Part shown: positions 33,669 to 43,100 of the stretch, in pieces
Position numbering within the stretch: position 1 is the first letter of the stretch
How the letters are laid out: each line of letters opens with the position of its first letter
NCBI GenBank assembly: GCA_029448655.1
Contig: JACCLO010000007.1
Span: 2,790,001-2,854,000, forward strand
Length of the DNA: 64,000 bases
Direction: 5' to 3'
From: Wolfiporia cocos
Lineage: Eukaryota; Basidiomycota; Agaricomycetes; Polyporales; Phaeolaceae
Notes under the pieces: model-generated
Seen by the model: the letters and a program-made list of their open reading frames with translations, nothing else
What the model was told of the DNA's origin: nothing
The model's database searches: none
Translations under genes and position numbers: made by a program

Positions 33669-35374
33669 TCGTGGCTGTGACTGTTTCACCCCTACTTTAA
33701 GAATCTTCATCTGCTGCCAAGTCCTTTCGAGTGGATGGAGCAAATCGATGTTGTCGACGTTTGGTGTCCAAGCACCTTCCCAATCATATGGATTGTTGAC
33801 ATCAGGCTCCTCGACTTATTTCGTTACTTGGTTGACAATCTCGATGAAGGCCATGGTCGAATACAGAGGCATCTCAGGGCTTGGTGGGGAGTTAGGAGGC
33901 GGGCGCTCCGGAGGACTCTATACCTCATGTCCAGAGACAATTGGCACAGCATTAGACAGGGCTTGTGAGGGGTCCGGAAGCGATGTAGGTGCAGCGTCGT
34001 TGTGAATAGCAACAGCAGAGGCATCAGGCACAGATTCATTCTGAGCAGTGATGCGATAGGTGGCACCGAAACAGTCTTTCTGTATAGTGGCGGCATCCAG
34101 CACGAGGGCTTTAATATTTGCCGTGGTGTTCTTGAACCATTCAATTTCGGCCAAAGCGGTGGTGCGGGCTGCCAGGAATTCAGGAGTTGGCACAAGAGGT
34201 GTGACAGATTGGTCATTGCCTGCATTTCAAGTCGCCTCAATAGCTGCATCATTGGCAAGTCTCTGTTCCTGAATCCACTCAGGTTCAGGGTCTTTGAAAG
34301 GAGGGTCAGCAAATGCCACAACTCCAATTGCAGTACTTACCACATTCCACCTCTCGCATAAGACCCTTAAATTCCATCACATCCAGATCGTCGTTACCTC
34401 GGCTGCGCAAGTACACTTCCGCATACAGAGTCAATTTCCCGTGAGCCTTCAGCTGATGCAAGAGCGTAACCACAGGATACCACCACTGCAGCCAGTATTC
34501 GAACTCATCTTGAGGACAATCCTGGCTATTGGGATGTGGGAGAAACTCCGGAGCCAGGGGAGAAGTTTGTATTCGTAGGGAGTTATTTCCATCTCATCCA
34601 GTACTGGCTGAGGCCAGGTAGCCAGGAAGTTGTAGAAAGGGCAGGCAGGGTGGCGGTTGCAGCGTGGTGCAGGTTGTTCCACAAGTTCGAGTTCCGGCTG
34701 AGGGATGTCTTCCATAATAGGCTTGAGCGCAGTGTCGGTGGGTTGTTCCAGGGCAGGTGCAGACTGTTCAGGGACATTCACATATTCTCCAGGGACAGCA
34801 ACAGTAGGCAATTCCAGACTAGTGCCAGCGAGCTGGGACAATGCATGTCAGTACGAGATGTAGCTTGTGTGGACGTGCGGGATATGGGCGGAGGTGAGAA
34901 TAATATATTGTGCCTCCAGACAATGCAAATGGGCCGAAAGCGACACAAAAAGGCTATAAATGTAGAAGAAATGCTCACCTGGTGACCACACTCAACCAGT
35001 TTCCAAGCAGCTTCCACATATCCTGCAGCCGGCGTATAATCCCTGCCCGTAATAATTTCCTTTCCCCACGAGAAGAATGCAGCTAGACATTGGAAAATAC
35101 AGGTCGAGGTAGGGATTTCCTGCTACTTTGAGTTAGCCACATTCCAAAATCAAAAATACAAAACACATCGCTCACTTTGTAATTGGAGTGTTTCTCCAGC
35201 TGAAATTGGGGTAGGATGTTGTATCTGTGTGACCCACACATATCTGTATGCATCGGTCCGCTCATGGCAGGATGTGTGGCTTCACTTTTGGTATGCTATT
35301 TCAGTGATCTGTGGTAACAATTCAGAAGAAGAATCAATCGGATCTGCTGCTGCTTCTGGAGCCCATTCAGCGAC

Positions 35375-36073
35375 TGTCACAGATTTGGGACATGCCACTA
35401 TTTTTCCCGTATTTTTACCTATTTATCTGGTATTTCTACGACCTTGTAGACATTTACGCTGCTAAGCGCCCGTCTACACGTACACGCAACCAAACAACAC
35501 GTACACAACATGGTATACGTCCACTTGTCATAACAACACGTACATAACACGCTTGTACGCGTCAATGACTCAGCGGACTAACCTCCGGTGTCACGCGCTT
35601 TACTCATATCCCGATACCGGGGTATGTCAGTACGATTAGATAAGCGGCCCGCTCGTTATCACATGCCAATGCCCTCACGATTACTCATATCCCGATGCCG
35701 GTATATAAGAATCACATGCATGGCTTACTAACGTAGCTACAGCCACTTCCACAACATGGACCTACGGTCCAAACAAACGATCTTACTGGTGCGGCCATTA
35801 CCGGCGCACATGGTCTATTGTAGTTTACGACTTAACCATATTAGTTATGTCTGCGCACAGACCACCTTCATGTTTGGCTCCCTTACCGGTAACCAAACAA
35901 AGCATGTATATAAGTAGGGCTATCACTGCGGATAAGCCTTAGATTTGTTCTCTGCATTCGCACAGTTACAAAACATCTCTGCTTGCGCCCACTAGTCTCC
36001 TCACCAACCTCCAGCAACCTCTTCAAGTCGCTTACAAGGTTATAGTGTGAGTCCCACAGTCTAGTCTGTGTCA
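35375..36073 (+). repeat. 5' LTR of A1
   Basis: TGTCACAGATTTGGG...TAGTCTGTGTCA. The core promoter is TATATAAG at 35907, and the likely transcript start is near 35941, judged from the TATA spacing and the self-priming match. Confidence 0.97.
35907..35914 (+). promoter_or_regulatory. TATA box of the A1 LTR
   Basis: TATATAAG lies 34 bp upstream of the 11-mer AGATTTGTTCT (35941-35951) that pairs with the primer-binding site. A second TATATAAG at 35702 is further upstream and could serve a minor start. Confidence 0.6.
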
Positions 36074-36075
36074 TT

Positions 36076-36086
36076 AGAACAAATCT
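36076..36086 (+). promoter_or_regulatory. predicted self-priming primer-binding site of A1
   Basis: AGAACAAATCT starts two bases after the 5' LTR and is a perfect 11-nt complement of AGATTTGTTCT at 35941-35951, the predicted 5' end of the RNA. The match does not extend on either side. Tf1 of fission yeast primes with the first 11 nt of its own RNA in the same geometry. I saw no obvious tRNA 3'-end complement here. A2 keeps both partners (61284-61294 and 61418-61428). Confidence 0.75.
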
Positions 36087-37091
36087 CCCCCTACCCCCGC
36101 CCTTGCGCTTGCGCTTGGGCCTGGGTTTCTATCCTACAGGGGCTATTGCTCGTTGCTGCGCACATCTCTACTCTTGACAAAGAGTTTGGGGTGATAGTTG
36201 AGATCTGGGGGATACATCGCCATCCTCGGCAGAGGATTGGCAACCAGGGAAGCCACACCGCCTTTTTAGGCAGGAGGCCTACCTAACCCGGACTCCAGGG
36301 TCAAGGAGACATGGTCCTCGCTGACAAGCTTGGACTATGCGCGGTTAAGACCCACCTGTGGAGAAAAGGGGACGGTCTGCCTGTGTGCGCCCAACCCCCT
36401 GTCATGGCAAGCGTTGTTCAGCGCCCCATCACTATCCACAGGGTCATCATTATGATGGCATGGGAATTTTCCAAAGCTGCCTCCCAGGCGTAAGGGACCT
36501 GCTTTGAACCCGTTATGGGAAAAGCAGTGAGGGGGGTGACGTAAAAAATCACCCTGCCATAGGTCACTCGCGGTAGCCAATAGCATAAGTCCTCCGGGCA
36601 GCTCGGCGTGCGAGCATGGGTCAAACGGATTTGGGGCCCCATTGGAAGGGAAGCACGTGGCCCACTCCTTCGGGATGTGGAGCGCTGCTGTCTCGCGATC
36701 TTAGATCGACAGTGGTTTTTTAGCCCTGATGTGACACCCATGTGGCTACAGACGGCAACCTCATTGTTGAAGCATGGACAGGCTAAGGGATGTAAAATCC
36801 CAGCCACTTTCCGGCATTGTCCCTCCGGGGCGGTGTTGTGTATCCGAATCCCAATCATCTGACCCAGGAACCGGCCTGGCAGTCAGCAACTCTACCCCTG
36901 GAGTCAGTGCCTCTGACCGTTAGGGTCATGCGAATATCCGCGCCGTCTCGGCACAGGGTTTGCGCGCAACATAAGAGTAATTATGCCCCGTAGTACACCT
37001 TCTTCGCTCCTGAAAAGGAGTCCACTACCCTACCTTACATAATCCCTTCTATTCCTGTTCTTGGACATATCACTGGGAAACTTCGTTTCTC

Positions 37092-38015
37092 ATGAAGGCT
37101 GCACTTTCTAGAATCATGCCCCGCGTTACCCGTCGCACACGTGGCTCCTCCACTGCCCCCTACGTTAAGCCGGCGAAGCGGTCCCTTCTCAGCCGCATTG
37201 ACACTACCGACATTCCTCGGGCAGAGGACGTCACATACACGCTTCCTGTAAAGGAAGACTACACCGGGAAGCTCCATCTTTGGGAGATTCCCGTCCACAT
37301 GCCAAAGCACATCGCTGAGGCTGGGAAACCCGCTCCTCGACCTCCCAAACCAGTTCCACTCGCCAAGCGCATCTGGACAGAGGAAGAGAAGCTAGCCGCT
37401 TCCATTACCGCCATGGAGAATCTCATCGAACTCCGCGAACTCAACAAGCTCAAGCTCGCCCGCGATAAGCTGAATAAGCGAATCGCCGCCAAACAAGCTG
37501 CCAAGGAAGCCAAGCAAGCAGCTTCTTCACTGGCCCTCCGTCTCTCCAGCCCAGCGGCCGGACCTCCCGTTCCGACCAACCACAAGATTCTCGACCCTTC
37601 CCTCGTCTTCGGGAAGAAGAAGCCTCTCCAAGCATGCGATCAAGTTATTCCCATGCTAGAAGGCACTCTCACTCGTCTCACTCCTCTCGCCAACCACCCC
37701 CCTAATTACCCAGGTTTCCATATGGAAAACGACATGCGTTTCCATACTATGGTAGTAGAATTGGAGGACTTGGTGGATAACGTAAAGGATAGAGCGAGAC
37801 GGGGGAGGATCACCAATAGAGACTGGAGAATTATGAAAAAGTATTGCAAACAACTCGGCAACATTTCCTTTTTGGATTGGCGTACGGACTTGGCTCGTAT
37901 CGTAGCAGAATGCGTAGCGCTACAAATTACTTTTGCCTTCGGTGTAACACCACCTGACAAGGTGGCAGGGCCCTCAACTACTTCGGTAGAAGAGGATATA
38001 CTCGCAATTGTATAG
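37092..38015 (+). CDS. A1 ORF1, uncharacterised 307-aa protein upstream of gag
   Basis: Start ATG 37092; a second Met at codon 9 (MPRVTRRTRG) is an alternative start. The N-terminus is strongly basic. Residues about 94-150 (EEEKLAASITAMENLIELRE and the Lys/Ala-rich stretch after it) should form a coiled coil. A Pro-rich hinge follows, then a charged C-terminal half (RRGRITNRDWRIMKKYCKQL). No zinc knuckle, protease or membrane segment is visible and no known family is recognised. The copy in A2 (62411-63334) is open over the same 307 codons, with about 29 silent changes but only 14 amino-acid changes by hand count, the signature of a protein kept by selection. It ends 145 bp before gag, in another frame. 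Being 5' of gag on the same RNA it is presumably translated first; the function could be nucleic-acid binding or virus-like-particle assembly, but that is a guess. Confidence 0.8.
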   Translation: MKAALSRIMPRVTRRTRGSSTAPYVKPAKRSLLSRIDTTDIPRAEDVTYTLPVKEDYTGKLHLWEIPVHMPKHIAEAGKPAPRPPKPVPLAKRIWTEEEKLAASITAMENLIELRELNKLKLARDKLNKRIAAKQAAKEAKQAASSLALRLSSPAAGPPVPTNHKILDPSLVFGKKKPLQACDQVIPMLEGTLTRLTPLANHPPNYPGFHMENDMRFHTMVVELEDLVDNVKDRARRGRITNRDWRIMKKYCKQLGNISFLDWRTDLARIVAECVALQITFAFGVTPPDKVAGPSTTSVEEDILAIV

Positions 38016-38160
38016 TAGAAATACTATCATCTTTTAACTCTGAAATAGAGTGCGAGTGTGATCTATAACGAAAGTCGCAGCTTTCAAACCAAATCCCTTC
38101 TTAAAGAATCTAAGACAATGAGTAACCGGAAACTAACATTCGTCATAAACAGATTCACAA

Positions 38161-40134
38161 ATGTCTTCCACCTCCTCCGTTAGCACCCCCCTCGCCCCTC
38201 GTCGCATGCGCCTCCGATCGGAAGGACCGGTGACGCCAGGGCCCTCAGGGACTCAACCCCTGGTGACCCTGGACCACCTAAGCGAGGAAGAAGAAGAGGA
38301 TGAAGTTGAGGAAGTTCCCCCGCAAAGGGACTCCCCATCCAACCCCATGGGAACGCGTCCGGGCACACCTATCCCCGGATACCCCCCGGCTCGCTACACC
38401 CGTCCGATTGGGCCTGTCACAAACCTAGAAATAGAGTTTTCGGGTCCAGAACGCCGAACCAATGACCAGGTCGAAACAGGCCTCAAGTCGTACCTCCCAG
38501 AGGAGGATCACCACAAGGTGGATGCACCCCTGCATGGGGCAATCCTCGACGCCGCCGTACAACGAAGTGCGGCAATCACCCACGACAATGTGAACACCCT
38601 CGGCCGGATGATGTACGCCCGCCTGGAGCGAATCCATGGCCGAATCGACTCCCTGGCTGGGCAATCCAGGGCAATCGAACAAATGGCCCAAGACGAGCTA
38701 CACGAAGCGGTCAATTCAGTCCGCAACGAGGTTGTGTCCACTTTGGTGGACCTTGGCAAGGAACTCCGGCAGGAATACACTGCCAAGTTCTCCGAAATGG
38801 AGAAAGAGCTCCGGAAGGATTACCGGTCTCGGCTCGACGACCTCGAGGATGCATTCGTCAAGCGCATGGAGAAGGTTGAGCAAGAACTTCGGAGGAGTCG
38901 CAAGAATCCCTCCGTTCCCAACCCTCCCGGGGCCCGCACGCCCCCGGAAGAACCCGCACCGGCCCCCAACACTGCTCGAACCCGTGCAGCCGAGGCCGCT
39001 GCCACCGCACAAGCTGCAGCCGCTGCTGCAGCAGCTGTCACCCCGCAGATTCCAGGTCTGCCTCAAAACCTGAAAATTCCCCCTCCCCCCGAATTCTCTG
39101 GGTCATCTGGAAAGGTGACTGCGCAGGAATGGGTGGAGAAGATGGGCCTGTACTTCGGTACGCTCAGGGTCTACGACGACCATGACCGTATCACCACGGC
39201 CCTCTTCCGCGTCACAGGGGACGCATACAAGTTTTTCTCGCCTCTCATCAAGAAGGCAGGAAACGGTGAACCTCTCGGCACCTGGGAAGACTTCACCAAG
39301 TCAGTAATGGTGCAATATGGGAAGATGACGGATAAGGAGATAGCCAAGAAGGAAATTCGCGGCTACTACGGCACGAAGGGCAAGGAACTGGCAGAATCGA
39401 ACTACTTCAATTACTGCGAACGGTTCCGCACCCTCGGCCGTCTCTCTGAAACCGCCAATGAGACTCTGGTGTGGGAATTCACCGAGACTCTCCCAGAAAA
39501 GGTTAAGGACACCTTAAACGTCCTCGGCAAGACCCCGTTCTTCAAGGCCCCAACCGACATCGAACCTCTCATCGACTTCGCCCTGGAAATGTACCAAACG
39601 TCCTATCCAGACAAGATCAAGGGTTTGATCTTCGAGAAGGCCGGCAAGAAGGACTCGGCCCCTGCCAAAAAGAAGGAGACATCCTCCGCTTCTGCGAAGA
39701 AGTCGGAGAAAAAGAAGGACAAGGGAAAGGCGCCCGCCAAAGCCCCCGCCGACACCGCCAACGCCGTCTGCACCTACTGCAAGCAGACGGGACACTATTT
39801 CAACAAGTGTCCTAAGCTTGCCGCGGACAAGTCTGCGGGAACGTTCGTGCCTGCCGCTCAGCGGGCCGAACAACAAAGGGCGAAGGATGCAGCCGCCGCG
39901 TCTGGAAAGATCACGGCTGCCCCTTCGGGTAGTGGAAAGGGACAGGCTTCTGGCAAGAAGCCGTACTCGGCGCCCCCCGCGGATGGCAAGACGTATCGTG
40001 CCCGAACGATCTGGGAAGAAGTGACGGCTGACTCAAGCTCAGCAGGACCCTCGGCCCCCACCACCACCGTCGCCAATGTCGGGACCATCTCGGTTCCCCT
40101 CGCTCCAACCACACGTCTCGAAGACGTTCTGTGA
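38161..40134 (+). CDS. gag: Gag polyprotein of A1
   Basis: 657 aa that should assemble the particle and package RNA. The N-terminal 90 residues are Ser/Pro-rich and acidic. A helical region (about 120-260, with LDDLEDAFVKRMEKVEQELR) looks like a coiled coil, followed by an Ala-rich linker (about 270-300). The capsid-like domain runs about 305-470 (PPEFSGSSGKVTAQEWVEKM, ALFRVTGDAYKFFSPLIKK). A Lys-rich linker leads to a single CCHC zinc knuckle, CTYCKQTGHYFNKC (about 537-550). The stop TGA at 40132-40134 lies within pol, which is open from 40025 in the +1 frame. So Pol needs a +1 shift in this overlap (for instance at CTG-TGA-A, where stalling at the stop could slip one base) or internal initiation at 40076. 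Confidence 0.93.
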   Translation: MSSTSSVSTPLAPRRMRLRSEGPVTPGPSGTQPLVTLDHLSEEEEEDEVEEVPPQRDSPSNPMGTRPGTPIPGYPPARYTRPIGPVTNLEIEFSGPERRTNDQVETGLKSYLPEEDHHKVDAPLHGAILDAAVQRSAAITHDNVNTLGRMMYARLERIHGRIDSLAGQSRAIEQMAQDELHEAVNSVRNEVVSTLVDLGKELRQEYTAKFSEMEKELRKDYRSRLDDLEDAFVKRMEKVEQELRRSRKNPSVPNPPGARTPPEEPAPAPNTARTRAAEAAATAQAAAAAAAAVTPQIPGLPQNLKIPPPPEFSGSSGKVTAQEWVEKMGLYFGTLRVYDDHDRITTALFRVTGDAYKFFSPLIKKAGNGEPLGTWEDFTKSVMVQYGKMTDKEIAKKEIRGYYGTKGKELAESNYFNYCERFRTLGRLSETANETLVWEFTETLPEKVKDTLNVLGKTPFFKAPTDIEPLIDFALEMYQTSYPDKIKGLIFEKAGKKDSAPAKKKETSSASAKKSEKKKDKGKAPAKAPADTANAVCTYCKQTGHYFNKCPKLAADKSAGTFVPAAQRAEQQRAKDAAAASGKITAAPSGSGKGQASGKKPYSAPPADGKTYRARTIWEEVTADSSSAGPSAPTTTVANVGTISVPLAPTTRLEDVL

Positions 40135-43100
40135 AGAACACACCAGCCCCGCAGCGGCTGGGAGTGTACAGCGCCCCGAAGAAGCGCACCTCTACGAAGA
40201 GGCTTCACAGAGACCCCTTATCTTGTGGGAAGATAAGGCGGTCGTACGTCACCCGGTATCCCATCTCGGTATATTTGGCAACTCGGCAATGGACTTTGCC
40301 CGGAGGACTCGGACACTAGCTACACGTGCCCCTCCTGTACAATACTTTCATCCTGACCCGCTCGTGCTGAAATTTTTCACTTTGTATAATGTACATGGAA
40401 ACGATTCTCGAGACGACAATAAATCGTTCTCTATCGAAGTGGAACTGTGGGTATATGGAAAGAAAGTAAACGCCATGGCATTAATCGACACCGGTGCATC
40501 AATAAGCGTCATAGATAAGAAACTCGTACACGAGGAGAAGTTAGTCACTCAGAAACTACCTTCGCCCCTCGAGATTCGTAACGCCGACGGTACCTCTAAT
40601 ACCGCCGGTAATATCAATATGGCGGTTAAAACTTATATGGTGCACGAGGAACACAAGTCCACCGAATTCTTGTACGTAATGGACGTGCAGAATGCGGATG
40701 TGATCCCCGGATATGACTGGTTCCTGAAACACAACCCGGACTTCAACTGGCCGGAAGGAACCTTCACATATCGGTGTACGGAAAAATGCAAACATGGTAA
40801 ACGGGTTTTGATTTCTGAGGAAGAAGACGAAATCGAACCCCGCAACATCTATCAGATCATCAACGACTTTCCAATAGATTTTCTCGGCTTAGAGGAGCCT
40901 GAGAATCCCTTTGTCGCTTGGGTGAACACCCTTGACGAAGGAACGGAACTCCTTATCGACGCCATTCAGTCGATAACGGAGAAGTCGGATGATGAATTCC
41001 TGACAGATGCAGATCTCCAGAAATGGAAATCCTTGGTTCCGGAGGAATACCAGGAGTTTGGTCCCACGGTATTTTCTCAACGCGCATCCGAAAGGATGCC
41101 CGAGCGGAAACCATACGACCACGCCATCGACTTCCCCGATGACGCGGTACTACCGCCCCCGAGTAAGGCATACAAGATGTCTCCTCAGGAGGCGAACTCG
41201 CTAGATCAGTGGATTCAGGAAGAGTTACGGAAGGGCTACATCCGACACTCGAAATCCCCGATCGCGAGCCCGGTCTTCTTCGTCCCTAAAAAAGACGGCG
41301 GAGCCCGAATGGTAGTCGATTACCGGAAAGTAAACGACTTGACCATTAAAAATAGGTACCCTCTCCCACGCATAGACGAGCTTATCGATAAGCTTAGCCA
41401 GGCTTCGATATTTACGAAACTCGACTTGCGTTGGGGTTACAACAACGTAAGAATCAAGGAGGGAGATGAATGGAAGACCGCATTCATTACGCCTAACGGC
41501 CTTTACGAAGCTGTAGTCATGTACTTCGGTTTTTGTAATGCACCCAGCACGTTCCAACACATGATGAACGATATTCTAGGTGACCTTATCAGAGAAGGAA
41601 AGGTCATTGTCTACCTAGACGACATCCTTGTGTTTGGAAACGACTTGTTGGAACACCGTCGTATTGTCAAGCAAGTATTACAAATCTTGCAAGACAACGA
41701 CTTGTTCGCGAAGCCTGAAAAGTGCTTCTTTGAACAAAGCAGTATTGAATACCTGGGAATGATCATTTCCAAAGGAAAAGTCGAAATGGACCCTAAGAAG
41801 GTAGCCGGCGTCATGGACTGGCCTACACCTGCCAAGGTGAAGGACGTCCAGGCCTTTGTTGGCTTCGCCAACTACTACCGTCGGTTCATTAAAGATTTCT
41901 CCAAAGTGGTTAAGCCGTTAACCGAACTGTCCAAGAAAAACACGCAGTGGAACTGGGGACCCGAACAAGCGGAAGCCTTCCAAACTCTCAAGGAAGCTTT
42001 CACATCGGCTCCAATACTCCGGATCCCAGATCAGGAGTCCCCGTTCCGCGTGGAAGCGGATTCTTCCGATTACGCAACTGGTGCGGTGCTATCACAATAC
42101 TCTTCGGAGGATAAGCTCTGGCACCCGGTAGCCTTTTACTCGAAATCTCTATCAGCACCCGAAAGGAACTATGAGATTTACGATAAGGAATTGCTCGCAA
42201 TCATCCGCGCTCTAGAGGAATGGAGACATTACCTCGAAGGACATCCACACAAATTCGAAGTATGGTCAGATCATCTCAATCTGACATATTTCAAATCGGC
42301 ACAACGGCTAACCCGGAGACAGGCACGTTGGAGTCTTTACCTGACAAGGTTCAACTTCACCATGTGTCACAAACCCGGTAAAACAATGCTCACGGCTGAT
42401 CCTCTGTCACGGAGGCCAGACCATGAAGAGGGAGTGGAACTCGACAATCGCGATCAAATTTTGCTGAAACCGGAATATTTTACGGTTAGGGCGCTAGAAG
42501 CGTCACAGCAAGAGATACAATCAGGCGACGAGGACCTTCTCCGACAAATCCGACAAGCCCTCATGAACGATCAAATTACCAAAGATTACCAGGAACTACT
42601 GAAAAGTGGTCCCAAGGAATTCGGTAAAGATCTCCAGGAATGGAACATGGAGGCCGGATTACTCCTCAGACGAGGAAAAGTGTACGTTCCAAAAGAGCCT
42701 AAGGAATTGCGCACGAAGATTCTGGAGTTACATCATGACCATGTGACTGCCGGACACTTCGGACGATGGAAGACCTACGAACTTCTATCACGTAATTACT
42801 GGTGGCCTGGAATGACCACGATGGTGAAGCAATACGTGGAAGGTTGTGACACATGCCAACGCATGAAAAACCGCAACCAGACCCCGTATGGACCCCTGCA
42901 ACCGCTCCCAGTACCGGAAGCACCCTGGGACACAATCACAATCGACTTCATCGTTCACTTACCGCCCAGCGGCGAATTCAAACAATTCACTGCTATTATG
43001 GTAGTAGTGGACCGATTGACCAAGCGCGCACACTTCATTCCCACGTCAGACAATATCTCGGCAAAGGAATTAGCAAACCTCCTGTACCTTCGGATTTATC

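Larger units (their letters stand above)
31702..35374 (-). pseudogene. hypothetical multi-exon gene broken by LTRs and by element A1
   Basis: Minus-strand exon-like blocks, from 5' to 3': APEAAADPIDSSSELLPQI (about 35310-35366), FSWGKEIITGRDYTPAAGY, then AAWKLVECGHQ (about 34980-35085), CNRHPACPFYNFLATW (about 34620-34670), LTLYAEVYLRSRGNDDLDVM (about 34375-34440), NNPYDWEGAWTPNVDNIDLL (about 33745-33810), MEQSIIEAIIPK (about 33155), and an acidic plus basic stretch DDSDDGEDADDEGSQPKKRR (about 32950-33020, NLS-like), with a Pro/His-rich tail ending at 31702. Solo LTRs at 32155-32609 and 33198-33668 and element A1 (35375) sit inside the coding sequence; the frame reads on across the first and the last. 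A TGA at 32702-32704 again replaces what could be CGA. The family was not recognised. Confidence 0.55.

Noticed and set aside
36335..36858. Minus-strand frames in the A1 leader
   Set aside because: They overlap the hypervariable block, are not conserved as proteins between A1 and A2, and lie antisense in the leader.
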